In this document: in pieces, positions 8,549 through 19,100 of the stretch | How positions within the stretch are numbered: position 1 is the first letter of the stretch | Layout of the letters: each line of letters starts with the position of its first letter | From: Pelagibacteraceae bacterium AG-426-P20 | Lineage (GTDB): Bacteria > Pseudomonadota > Alphaproteobacteria > Pelagibacterales > Pelagibacteraceae | Direction: 5' to 3' | Assembly: GCA_003210015.1 (NCBI GenBank) | Contig: QCNX01000008.1 | Span: 1-34,711, forward strand | Length of the DNA stretch: 34,711 bases | Translations under genes and position numbers: made by a program | The notes under the pieces: generated by a model | The model's database searches: none | The model's input: the letters and a program-made list of their open reading frames with translations, nothing else | What the model was told of the DNA's origin: nothing

Positions 8549-11500
8549 ATGACAGATAAATTATTAGTTCCTGACATTGGTGATTTTGAAAATGTAGAAG
8601 TAATTGAACTTCTAGTAAAAGAAGGACAGGAAATTAAAAAAAATGATCCAGTTGTTACAATAGAAAGTGATAAGTCTAGTGTAGAAATACCCTCAACTTT
8701 TTCTGGTAAAATAGAGTCTATAAAAGTAAAGGTTGGAGATAAGGTTTCAAAGGGAGATTTAATACTTAATATATTAAATTCTGATCAATCATCCTCTATT
8801 TCTAAAGTTATTCCAAAAGATACTGAGAATTTAATACAAGAAGCAGAAAATGCATTGCAAAAAAAACAAGAACCAACACCACAAATAAAAAAAAAAGAAA
8901 ATTCTACAATTCAAGTTGTTAAGGAAGGTGATTTAGATCCATTAGAGACAAGTGAATGGCTTGAGTCTTTATCTGCAGTGATAGAAAAAGATGGTAATCA
9001 AAGAGCTCATTACTTAATAAAAGAATTAATTAATAAAGCATATATGGAGGGTGCTAATATTCCTTATACTCAAAGCACTCCTTATATAAATACAATTCCA
9101 GTAAATGAAGAAAAAAAATCAAATGGAGATCAGAATATAGAGAGAAGAATTAGATCATTAATTAGATGGAATGCTGCAGCAATGGTTGTAAGAGCTAACA
9201 AAAAATTCTCTGAACTTGGGGGTCACATTGGAACATTTGCATCTGCAGCGACACTATATGATGTGGGAATGAATCATTTTTGGAGAGCTAAGAACAATAA
9301 GTTCGGAGGGGATTTGATTTATTTTCAAGGACACAGTGCACCTGGAATGTATGCAAGGGCATTTCTTGAGGGAAGGCTTAACGAAAAACAGTTAGATAGT
9401 TTTAGACAAGAAGTAAATCCAGGTGGTTTATCTTCTTATCCACACCCGTGGTTGATGCCAAACTTTTGGCAATTCCCAACTGTATCCATGGGATTAGGAC
9501 CAATGTTAGCAATATATCAAGCAAGATATATGAAATATTTAATTAACAGAGGTTTAATAAAGGATGAAGGTAGAAAAGTTTGGGCTTTTTTAGGAGATGG
9601 AGAGATGGATGAGCCTGAGTCTTTAGGCGCAATAGGTTTAGCTGCAAGAGAGAATCTCGATAATTTAATTTTTGTAGTTAATTGTAATCTACAAAGATTA
9701 GACGGACCTGTTCGTGGTAACGGTAAAATTATACAAGAGTTAGAGGGAATATTTAGAGGTGCTGGATGGAATGTAATTAAAGTAATTTGGGGATCTTATT
9801 GGGATTCTTTGTTAGCTAATGATAAAACAGGTTATCTTGTAAAAACTATGAACGAAACAGTAGATGGTGAATATCAAGCCATGAAAGCAAGAGATGGCGC
9901 ATATGTAAGGGAAAAATTTTTTGGAAAATATCCAGAAACAAAAGATTTAGTTTCGAGCCTATCTGATAAAGATATTTGGAGACTGAATAGAGGTGGTCAT
10001 GATCCTCATAAAGTTTTTGCAGCTTATGACAGAGCTATAAAAAACACTGGTAGTCCGACAGTTGTAATTGCAAAAACTATAAAAGGTTATGGCATGGGTA
10101 AAAGTGGTGAAAGTGTTAACACGACACATCAAACTAAAAAATTAGATATAGATGATTTAATGTATTATAGGGATAGGTTTGATGTTCCCTTAACTGATAA
10201 ACAGGTAAAAAATATTGAGTATTATAAACCTAAGCCAAATTCTCCGGAGATTAAATACATTAAAGAAAAAAGACTTAAACTTGGGGGCTATATTCCAGAA
10301 AGAACTACTTATGCAAAACCTATAAAAGCTCCACCTAAAGATATTTTTGATAATATGAAAGTCTCGACTGGCTCCAAAGAAATGTCTACAACAATGGCAC
10401 TGGTTAGAATGCTGACAAATTTATTGAGAGATAAAAATGTTGCGCCCAGATTAGTTCCTATTATTCCAGACGAAGCTAGAACGTTTGGCATGGAAGGTTT
10501 TTTTCAAAAGATTGGTATATACGCTAATGAGGGACAAAAATATGAACCTGAAGACTCTGAACAATTGAGTTCTTATAGAGAAGATAAAAGTGGGCAAGTT
10601 TTAGAAGAAGGAATAAACGAAGCAGGAGCAATGTCTTCTTGGATAGCTGCAGGAACGTCATACACAAATCATGATATTGAAATGATACCAATTTATCTTT
10701 TTTATTCTATGTTTGGCTTTCAAAGGATAGGTGATTTTGCTTGGGCAGGTGCAGATAGTCAATCTAGGGGATTTTTAATAGGTGCCACAGCTGGAAGAAC
10801 AACACTTGCAGGTGAAGGTTTACAGCATCAGGATGGTCATAGTCATCTTTTAGCGTCTACAATACCAAATTGTGTTTCCTATGACCCAACGTTTCATTAT
10901 GAACTTGCAGTTATTTTTAGAGAAGGATTAAGACGAATGCATGAAAAAAAAGAAAATATTTTTTATTACATTACAACTATGAACGAAAATTACCCACATC
11001 CCGCAATTCCAAAAGATAAATCATGTGAAGAAGGTATTTTAAAAGGCATGTACAAAATAAGAGAATTTAATAAAAATAAAAAAACTAAAATTCAGTTTTT
11101 AGGCTCAGGAACAATTCTAAGAGAAATGATAGCAGGAGCGGAGATTTTACAAAATGAGTACCAAATTGATAGTGAAGTTTGGAGTGTAACTAGTTTTAAT
11201 GAACTTAGAAGAGATGGTTTAGAGGTTGAAAGATTTAATCTTTTAAATCTAGATAAAGAACCCAAAAAATCTTATGTTGAAAAATGTTTAGGTAAAACTG
11301 AAGGACCAATATTGGCGGCCTCTGATTATATGAGAATGAACTCAGATCAAATTAGACCATATATAAACAAAAGTTTTTATTCTCTAGGAACTGATGGTTT
11401 TGGGAGAAGTGATACGAGAAAGAATTTAAGAAAATTTTTTGAAGTTGATAAAGAACATATTGTTGCATATGGGTTGAGTGTTCTGGCTAAAGAACAACTT

Positions 11501-11578
11501 GTAGCTTCTAAATATGCAAAAGACGCTATCAAAAAGTACAAAATTGACACAAATAAACCAATGCCAACAAAGTTATAA
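8549..11578 (+). CDS. aceE: pyruvate dehydrogenase E1, homodimeric (AceE) type, with N-terminal lipoyl domain
   Basis: 1009 aa. aa ~1-76 is a lipoyl domain with the 'IESDKSS' lipoyl-lysine motif; from aa ~126 ('EGDLDPLETSEWLESLSAVIEKDGNQRAHYLI') it follows E. coli AceE: 'ERRIRSLIRWNA', 'FQGHSAPGMYARAFLEGRL', 'FLGDGEMDEPES', 'GTDGFGRSDTR'. Confidence 0.95.
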   Translation: MTDKLLVPDIGDFENVEVIELLVKEGQEIKKNDPVVTIESDKSSVEIPSTFSGKIESIKVKVGDKVSKGDLILNILNSDQSSSISKVIPKDTENLIQEAENALQKKQEPTPQIKKKENSTIQVVKEGDLDPLETSEWLESLSAVIEKDGNQRAHYLIKELINKAYMEGANIPYTQSTPYINTIPVNEEKKSNGDQNIERRIRSLIRWNAAAMVVRANKKFSELGGHIGTFASAATLYDVGMNHFWRAKNNKFGGDLIYFQGHSAPGMYARAFLEGRLNEKQLDSFRQEVNPGGLSSYPHPWLMPNFWQFPTVSMGLGPMLAIYQARYMKYLINRGLIKDEGRKVWAFLGDGEMDEPESLGAIGLAARENLDNLIFVVNCNLQRLDGPVRGNGKIIQELEGIFRGAGWNVIKVIWGSYWDSLLANDKTGYLVKTMNETVDGEYQAMKARDGAYVREKFFGKYPETKDLVSSLSDKDIWRLNRGGHDPHKVFAAYDRAIKNTGSPTVVIAKTIKGYGMGKSGESVNTTHQTKKLDIDDLMYYRDRFDVPLTDKQVKNIEYYKPKPNSPEIKYIKEKRLKLGGYIPERTTYAKPIKAPPKDIFDNMKVSTGSKEMSTTMALVRMLTNLLRDKNVAPRLVPIIPDEARTFGMEGFFQKIGIYANEGQKYEPEDSEQLSSYREDKSGQVLEEGINEAGAMSSWIAAGTSYTNHDIEMIPIYLFYSMFGFQRIGDFAWAGADSQSRGFLIGATAGRTTLAGEGLQHQDGHSHLLASTIPNCVSYDPTFHYELAVIFREGLRRMHEKKENIFYYITTMNENYPHPAIPKDKSCEEGILKGMYKIREFNKNKKTKIQFLGSGTILREMIAGAEILQNEYQIDSEVWSVTSFNELRRDGLEVERFNLLNLDKEPKKSYVEKCLGKTEGPILAASDYMRMNSDQIRPYINKSFYSLGTDGFGRSDTRKNLRKFFEVDKEHIVAYGLSVLAKEQLVASKYAKDAIKKYKIDTNKPMPTKL

Positions 11579-12837
11579 TGTCTGTAACTGAAATAAAAGT
11601 ACCTAATATTGGAGATTTTAAAGATGTTGAGGTGATAGAAGTTTTAGTTTCGGAAGGTCAAACATTAAAAAAAAACGATCCTTTAATAACAATAGAGAGT
11701 GATAAATCTAGTGTAGAAATTCCATCAAATTTTGATGGTAAAATTAAAACATTAAAAATCAAAGTTGGCGACAAAGTTTCAGAGGGTGACTTAATATTGA
11801 TTTTAGAAAATACTTCGCAAACACAAGAAAAAGTTCAAAAAGAACCAACAATTGAAAAGGAGTTTAAAAAAATTAAGGTAATAACCCCAGAAATCCAGCA
11901 AACCGCAACTGATCAAAATAAAGTCAGTGATATCTCATCTGCAAGCCCGAAAGTCCGAAAATTCGCACGAGAGCTCGGTGTAGATATTAATCAAGTTAAG
12001 GGCAGTAAACGAAAAGGTAGAGTTATTGAAAGTGATATAAAGTTATTTGTAGCATCAAAATCAAAAAATATATCAATTAATGAAAATAAAAATAATGAAA
12101 AGATAAAACAAGAATATTTGCACTCTGAATTTGGAGAAATAGAAACTAAAGACTTACCGAGAGTTAAAAAATTATCATCAAAATATTTGATGAATTCTTG
12201 GACTAATATTCCTCATGTTACTAATCATGACGAAGCAGACATTACAGAGCTAGAAGAATTTAGAACATCGCTAACTGACATATATACTGGAGAAAAGAAA
12301 AAAATTACACCTTTAGCTTTTATTGTTAAGGCTCTAACCGCATCATTAAAAAAGTTTCCAAATTTTAATAGCTCTATTGACGAAATAGAAGAAGGAAAAA
12401 TGACTGTTAAAAAGTATTATCACATAGGTATTGCAGTCGACACACCACATGGCCTGATGGTACCAAAGTTAAGAAATGCAGGTAACAAAAATATTTCTTT
12501 AATAGGAGAAGAGCTTAAAAAATTAAGTAATGAATGTAAAAATTTAAAAATTGATAAAAAGGAATTATTTGGTGGTTCAATGACAATCACTAGCCTTGGG
12601 GGAATTGGAGGATCATTTTTCACACCTATTATTAATTATCCTGAAGTTGCCATATTAGGAGTTGGTAAATCAGAAAAAAAACAAATTAATATTGATGGTA
12701 AATTTGTTACAAGAATAATGTTGCCACTTTCTTTATCTTATGATCATAGAATAATTGATGGTGCTGAGGCAGCACGCTTTAATAATGATTTAAAGGAAAA
12801 TTTAGGCAAAAACTTTGCCTACAAATTAGCTATATAA
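11578..12837 (+). CDS. aceF: dihydrolipoamide acetyltransferase (pyruvate dehydrogenase E2)
   Basis: 419 aa: lipoyl domain (IESDKSS), PSBD 'ASPKVRKFARELGVDINQVKGSKRKGRVIESDI', catalytic 'SLSYDHRIIDGAEAARF'. TAATG overlap with aceE. Confidence 0.94.
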   Translation: MSVTEIKVPNIGDFKDVEVIEVLVSEGQTLKKNDPLITIESDKSSVEIPSNFDGKIKTLKIKVGDKVSEGDLILILENTSQTQEKVQKEPTIEKEFKKIKVITPEIQQTATDQNKVSDISSASPKVRKFARELGVDINQVKGSKRKGRVIESDIKLFVASKSKNISINENKNNEKIKQEYLHSEFGEIETKDLPRVKKLSSKYLMNSWTNIPHVTNHDEADITELEEFRTSLTDIYTGEKKKITPLAFIVKALTASLKKFPNFNSSIDEIEEGKMTVKKYYHIGIAVDTPHGLMVPKLRNAGNKNISLIGEELKKLSNECKNLKIDKKELFGGSMTITSLGGIGGSFFTPIINYPEVAILGVGKSEKKQINIDGKFVTRIMLPLSLSYDHRIIDGAEAARFNNDLKENLGKNFAYKLAI

Positions 12838-12844
12838 AAAAATT

Positions 12845-13735
12845 ATGTCAAAAACTGTCTCATTACTTAGCGCCTTATTGTGCACTTTTATTTGGGGAAC
12901 CACTTTTATTGCTCAAGATACAGGAATGGATGATATTGGTCCTTTTACTTTTAATGCAGTTAGATTTTTTGTGGGATTTTTAGCTATAACCCCTCTAGTT
13001 TTCTTGTTTGAGATCAAAAAATTTAAATCAGAGTTTAAATTAGACCATAAGACATTTGTTACTCTTTCTTTTTTTATTGGAGTATCACTATTTTTAGGGT
13101 CAGCTTTACAACAAGTAGCCTTGTTATATACAGACGTAGCAAATGCAGCCTTCTTTACTATTTTTTATGTGCCCATGGTTCCAATTATTATTTTTTTGTT
13201 TAAAAGAAAATCAATTCATTGGAGTGTATGGCCTTCTGTAATTTTATGTTTAATTGGTGGATATTTATTAACAAACTTTTATGATGCAACAGTAAGACTT
13301 GGTGATACTCTTGTAATCCTAGGAGCTTTATTTTGGAGTACACATATTATTTTCACTGGCATTATAGTTAAAAAATATAATCTTCCATTAACATTGGGAG
13401 CTATTCAAACACTGATTGTTGCTGTTTTTTCTTTTTTAATAGCACTCATTTACGAAGAGTTTATTTTTGAAAATATTTTAAAAGAAATTGATTCAATTTT
13501 GTATGCTGGTATTTTATCAGGTGGTTTTGCATTTGTATTACAAATTTATGCGCAAAAAAATATATCACCTGCACCTGCAGCTATTATTTTTTCCCTAGAG
13601 GGGGTTTTTGCAACTATTGCTGCATGGTTTTTATTAGATCAAATTCTAGGTATTAATAATTTATTAGGTTGTTTCTTTATATTGTGTGGGGTTTTATTGT
13701 CACAATTATTGCCTTTAGCTAAAAAAATTAACTAG
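12845..13735 (+). CDS. EamA/DMT-family transporter
   Basis: 296 aa, ~10 hydrophobic segments; 'FIWGTTFIAQ' N-terminal EamA motif and repeat structure. Confidence 0.9.
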   Translation: MSKTVSLLSALLCTFIWGTTFIAQDTGMDDIGPFTFNAVRFFVGFLAITPLVFLFEIKKFKSEFKLDHKTFVTLSFFIGVSLFLGSALQQVALLYTDVANAAFFTIFYVPMVPIIIFLFKRKSIHWSVWPSVILCLIGGYLLTNFYDATVRLGDTLVILGALFWSTHIIFTGIIVKKYNLPLTLGAIQTLIVAVFSFLIALIYEEFIFENILKEIDSILYAGILSGGFAFVLQIYAQKNISPAPAAIIFSLEGVFATIAAWFLLDQILGINNLLGCFFILCGVLLSQLLPLAKKIN

Positions 13736-14499
13736 AAATATATTATTGTAAATAAGATTATTGAAATAATGATTCTATAAATAACAAAAATATTTAAAGA
13801 AAATTTATTTAAATAATTTAAGAAAAATTTAACAGTTACATATGAAAATAAAAAAGATAGTATTACTGCAAGTATAACTATCAAATTTATTTCTATCGAT
13901 TGATTAGACAAATCTTTTAGGCCCAGAAAGCTTGCACCTGCTAATGCAGGTATAGATAATAAAAATGAAATTTTACCTGAGTCAACTCTATTAAATTTAA
14001 GAAATCTAGCTGCTGTCATTGTAATTCCTGCTCTGCTAACACCAGGTATTAATGCAAGAATTTGAAATATCCCAATAAATATTATTGATTTAATATTTAA
14101 GTTTGTAGATATATTTTGATCAACTTTTCTTTGATCAGCAAAATATAAAATAATTGCGAAAAATAACGTAGTCCATGCTATTATTTTTATGTTTCTCAAA
14201 AGATGAACTAGTTCGGTTGTATGTAATATGTATCCAAAAATGATAAGTGGAATTGAGCCAATAATAATCAGACCTAATAATTTTTGATTATTTTGAAGAT
14301 CAAATAAATCTTTTTTAAAAAATAATATTATCGCAATTAAAGAGCCTAGGTGTAGACTAATATCTATTAACAAAGAACTTGTTTTAAGATCATATAAGTT
14401 AGAGACTACAATTAAATGAGCCGACGAACTTATTGGTAAGAATTCAGATATTCCTTGAATGGCAGATAGAATTAAAATTTCTATAAAATCTTGAAACAT
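13732..14499 (-). CDS. uppP: undecaprenyl-diphosphatase
   Basis: 255 aa; 'AIQGISEFLPISSSAHLIV' and 'PGVSRAGITMTAARFL' BacA/UppP motifs. Confidence 0.93.
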   Translation of the reverse strand: MFQDFIEILILSAIQGISEFLPISSSAHLIVVSNLYDLKTSSLLIDISLHLGSLIAIILFFKKDLFDLQNNQKLLGLIIIGSIPLIIFGYILHTTELVHLLRNIKIIAWTTLFFAIILYFADQRKVDQNISTNLNIKSIIFIGIFQILALIPGVSRAGITMTAARFLKFNRVDSGKISFLLSIPALAGASFLGLKDLSNQSIEINLIVILAVILSFLFSYVTVKFFLNYLNKFSLNIFVIYRIIISIILFTIIYF

Positions 14500-14605
14500 T
14501 TAACTGTCGTAACTTAAAAAATATTCATTTAAAACAATTCCATTTAATCATAATAGATATGCAAAACTTAAAGTTTCTATATTTTAAGCTCATTTTAGCT
14601 TTAAA

Positions 14606-14646
14606 TAGGTCATAAATATTGACCTAAATAATTCTTTTCCTATAAA
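14606..14646 (+). promoter_or_regulatory. candidate sigma70-like promoter with dyad overlapping the -35, upstream of gltD
   Basis: TAGGTCA-taaatat-TGACCTA (14606-14626); TTGACC (14619-14624), 16-nt spacer, TATAAA (14641-14646); gltD ATG at 14685. Confidence 0.5.
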
Positions 14647-14684
14647 AAACAATGTATATTTTACCCTGATTGTAAAAAAAAATT

Positions 14685-16125
14685 ATGACTGACAAAATGC
14701 TTAAATTTGTAAAAATAGGTCAACAAACACCACCTAAAAGAGATGTAGGTGATAGAAAAGATGATTTTAACGAAATTTATGATGATTTTATAAAACAGAA
14801 AGCCGAAGAACAATCGAGTAGATGTTCTCAATGCGGAGTGCCTTTCTGTCAAGTTCATTGTCCCTTAAGTAATAATATCCCAGATTGGCTTAAATTAACA
14901 GCAGAGGGCAGACTTAAAGAGGCATATGAGCTATCTCAAAGCACAAATAATATGCCAGAAGTTTGTGGAAGAATATGTCCACAAGATCGACTTTGTGAGG
15001 GCAACTGTGTAATTGAACAATCTGGCCATGGAACAGTAACTATAGGTTCAATGGAAAAATATATTACAGATAATGCGTGGGAAAAAGGTTGGGTCAAACC
15101 AATTGAAGTAAAATTTGAAAAAGATCAAAGTGTTGGGGTAATTGGAGCGGGGCCAGCAGGACTAGCGGCAGCTGAACAATTAAGAAAAAACGGATATAAA
15201 ATTACTGTTTACGATCGATATGATCGAGCGGGAGGTTTATTAATTTATGGTATTCCTAATTTTAAACTAGAAAAATATGTTGTTGAAAGAAGAACAAAAC
15301 TTTTAAAAGATGGTGGTATTGAATTTGTTCATAATTTTGAAGTTGGTAAAGATGCTACTTTGGATCAGTTAAGAAAAAAAACATGATGCAATTTTAATTG
15401 CAACAGGAGTTTATAAACCTAGAGAAATAGAATTACCAGGAAATGACTTAGAAAATATTTTCCCCGCTATGGAATTTTTAACAGCTTCAAATAAGAAAGG
15501 CCTAGGAGATAAAGTTGAACTATTTGATAAAGGTATTTTAAATGCTGAAGGAAAAGATATTGTTGTTATTGGTGGTGGTGATACTGCTATGGATTGTGTG
15601 AGAACTTCAGTAAGACAAAAAGCAAAATCAGTTAAATGTCTTTACAGAAGAGATAAAGAAAATATGCCAGGATCAGCTCGAGAAGTTGCAAATGCGGAGG
15701 AGGAAGGTGTAGAATTTGTATGGCTGTCGAGTCCTAAAAAATTTAAAGGGACAAATAAAGTCGAAAATTTAATTGTTGATCAAATTCAATTAGGTGAACC
15801 TGATGACTCTGGTAGAAGAAGACCTCAAATTAAACAAGGATCAGAATTTGAAATTAAAGCTGATATGGTTATTAAAGCTCTAGGCTTTGATCCAGAAGAC
15901 CTTCCATATTTGTTTGATGCAAAAGAATTGCAAGTTACAAAATGGGGAACAGTAAAGACTGATTTTGACACAATGGAAACAAATTTAAAAGGAGTTTTTG
16001 CTGCAGGAGATATTGTCAGAGGAGCTTCGTTAGTTGTATGGGCTATAAAAGATGGAAGAGATGCAGCTGTAGCTATGAAAACTTATTTAGAAAATATTAA
16101 ATTAAAAAAATCAAAAGTAGCATAA
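14685..16125 (+). CDS. gltD: glutamate synthase small subunit, interrupted by an apparent +1 frameshift in an A8 tract
   Basis: ORFs 14685-15386 and 15469-16125 are the two halves of GltD. Removing one A from 15374-15381 gives ...LDQLRKKHDAILIATGVYKPREIELPGNDLENIFPAMEFLTASNKKG..., a continuous GltD. Confidence 0.9.
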
Positions 16126-19100
16126 TGGAAAATTATAAAAAGAATTTAGAATTATTAACCAAAAATTTTGTATATTCAAAAGAAATGGAACATGATGCTT
16201 GTGGAGTCGGTTTAATTGCATCTACAGAGGGAAAAAAATCTAGAGCTATTGTTGAATATGGAATTGAAGCTTTAAAAGCAGTTTGGCACAGGGGAGCTGT
16301 TGATGCAGATGGTAAAACAGGAGATGGCGCCGGAATCCACGTTGAGATTCCAAAAGATTTTTTTATAGAAAAAATACAAGTCACAGGACACGATTATGAT
16401 AACTCTGAAATCTGCGTAGGAATGATTTTTTTACCTAGAAATGACTATTCAGCTCAAGAGAACTGTAAAACAATTGTTGAAAGTGAACTAACTAAAAATA
16501 ATTTTAGTATATATGGTTGGCGGCAAGTACCTGTGAATCCAAAAGTTTTGGGTGAAAAAGCCCTTCAAACTATGCCAGAAATTATCCAGGTTCTGTTTAA
16601 ATCTAATGATCCAAATTTATTAGATAAAAACTTAGAAAGAAAAATTTATGAAACAAGAAAAAGAATTGAAAATAAAGCTTTTGAAGCATCATTAAATAAC
16701 TTTTATATTTGTTCAATTAGCTCAAAGTCTATAATTTATAAAGGGTTATACTTAGCAGAAGCAATATCTGAATTTTTTTTAGACCTCAAAGATCGAAGAT
16801 TCGTATCACGATATGCAATTTTTCATCAAAGATTTTCAACAAATACAGCACCTAGTTGGAGTTTAGCCCAACCGTTTAGAGCTATAGCGCATAATGGTGA
16901 AATTAATACCTATAAAGGAAATAAAAACTGGATGAAAGTACATGAACAAGAAATGAGTAGTCCACTTTTTGATAATGTAGAAAATTTAAAGCCAGTAATT
17001 CAAAAAGGTGTCTCTGACTCAGCTGCTTTAGATAATGTATTTGAGTTATTAAATAAATCTGGTCAATCAGCACCATTAGCTAAATTAATGTTGGTACCTG
17101 ATGCTTGGTCAAAAAAAAATAAAACATTATCAAAAAGTCATCAACAACTATTTAATTTTTTAAATAGCACAATGGAACCTTGGGATGGGCCTGCAGCTAT
17201 TGCTGCTACAGATAATGAATGGGTTATAGCCGCAAATGATAGAAACGGTCTTAGGCCTTTAAGATATGCCATAACAAAAGATAAGATGCTTTTTGCGGGT
17301 TCAGAAACAGGAATGATAGAATTAAATGAAAAAAAAATTTTAACTAAAGGTAGATTAGGTCCTGGCGAAATAATTGGAGTTAGAATTGAAAAAGGGAAAG
17401 TATTTTCAAATAGTCAAATAAAAGATTATTTAGCTAAAGAATTTAAACATTTTAATTCTCAAATAATTGACTTAGACGAAAAATTATCAATCTCCAATGA
17501 AAAACATAATTTTGATGGAGAAAGTTTGAGGAGAAGACAATATACTTTTGGAATAAGTCTGGAAGATTTAGAACTTATTTTGCATCCAATGGCAGAAGAT
17601 GCAAAAGAAGCAACAGGTTCAATGGGCGATGACACTCCTTTGGCTGTGTTATCTGATAAGTACAGACCACTTTATCATTTTTTTAGACAAAATTTTAGTC
17701 AAGTAACAAATCCACCAATTGATTCGTTGAGGGAAAATAAAGTAATGAGTTTAAAAACAAGATTTGGAAATTTAGGTAACATTCTTGATTTTGATACTCT
17801 TACAAAAGAAAATATTTATGTTTTAAATAGTCCTATTCTCTCAAATTCACAATTTAACAAGTTTATTAATTTTTTTGGTAAAAACTCAACAGTAATTGAT
17901 TGTTCTTTTTCTCAAAATGATAATTTATCAGACTCTATTAACAGAATTCAAAAAGAGGCAGAGATTGCTGCTAGACAAGGTATCACTCAGTTAATTTTAA
18001 GCGATAAAAATCTTTCCTCTGAAAGATTACCAATGCCAATGTTATTATGTGTCGGAGCTATTAACACATTTTTAATACAAAAAAAATTAAGAGGATATGT
18101 TTCTGTCAATGTCCAATCTGGTGAAGCTTTAGATACGCATTCATTCGCTACATTAATTGGAGTAGGAGCTACAACAGTAAATCCATATCTAGCTTTTGAT
18201 AGTTTATATCAGAGACATGAAAAAAAACTTTTCGGCCAATATAGTTTTGATGAGTGTGTACAACGTTATATAAACTCAGTTAACGCTGGTTTATTAAAGA
18301 TAATGTCTAAAATGGGAATTTCCGTTTTAAGTTCTTATAGAGGTGGATGTAATTTTGAAACTGTTGGATTAAGTAGAACAGTTGTAAATGATTACTTTCC
18401 TGGAGTTACATCAAAAATTTCAGGTATTGGTTTAATTGGAATTGAAAAAAAAATAAGAGAAATTCACAAAGAAGCATTTGAAAGTACAGAAACTATATTG
18501 CCAATAGGAGGTATCTATAGATACAGGAAAAATGGAGAGACACACCAATATCAAGGAAGGCTTATTCATTTATTGCAGAGTGCTGTAGGTTCAAATTCAT
18601 ATGAGGCATATAAGAAATACGCTGAGGGTATATATAATTTACCACCAATTAATTTAAGAGATTTGGTTGATTTTAGAAAAAAGAAACTAGGCCCATCGAT
18701 AGAAATATCTGAGGTTGAGCCAATAGAAAAAATATTAAAAAGATTTGGGAGTGGAAGTATGTCTCACGGAGCTTTATCTAAAGAAGCTCATGAAACATTA
18801 GCAATTGGGATGAATAGAATTAAAGGAGCTTCTTGCAGTGGTGAAGGTGGTGAGGATGCAGATAGATTTAAAATTATGGATAGTGGCGATAGTGCGAATT
18901 CTAGAGTTAAACAAATTGCTTCAGCTAGATTTGGTGTGACTGTAAATTATTTAAATAATTGTAATGAAATAGAAATTAAAATGGCCCAGGGCGCAAAACC
19001 AGGGGAAGGTGGTCAGCTTCCAGGGTTTAAAGTAACAAAAGAAATTGCAAGATTAAGACACTCTACCCCAGGAGTAACATTAATCTCTCCACCACCACAT

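Noticed and set aside
10309-10491. 60-aa minus-strand ORF inside aceE
   Set aside because: Antisense shadow ORF of a conserved gene.
12420-12623. 67-aa minus-strand ORF inside aceF
   Set aside because: Antisense shadow of conserved E2 catalytic-domain codons.
14661-14858. 65-aa minus-strand ORF over the gltD start
   Set aside because: Overlaps the conserved gltD N-terminus and its promoter; no motif.
16133-16384. 83-aa minus-strand ORF in gltB
   Set aside because: Antisense to the glutaminase domain; composition is a shadow of the sense strand.
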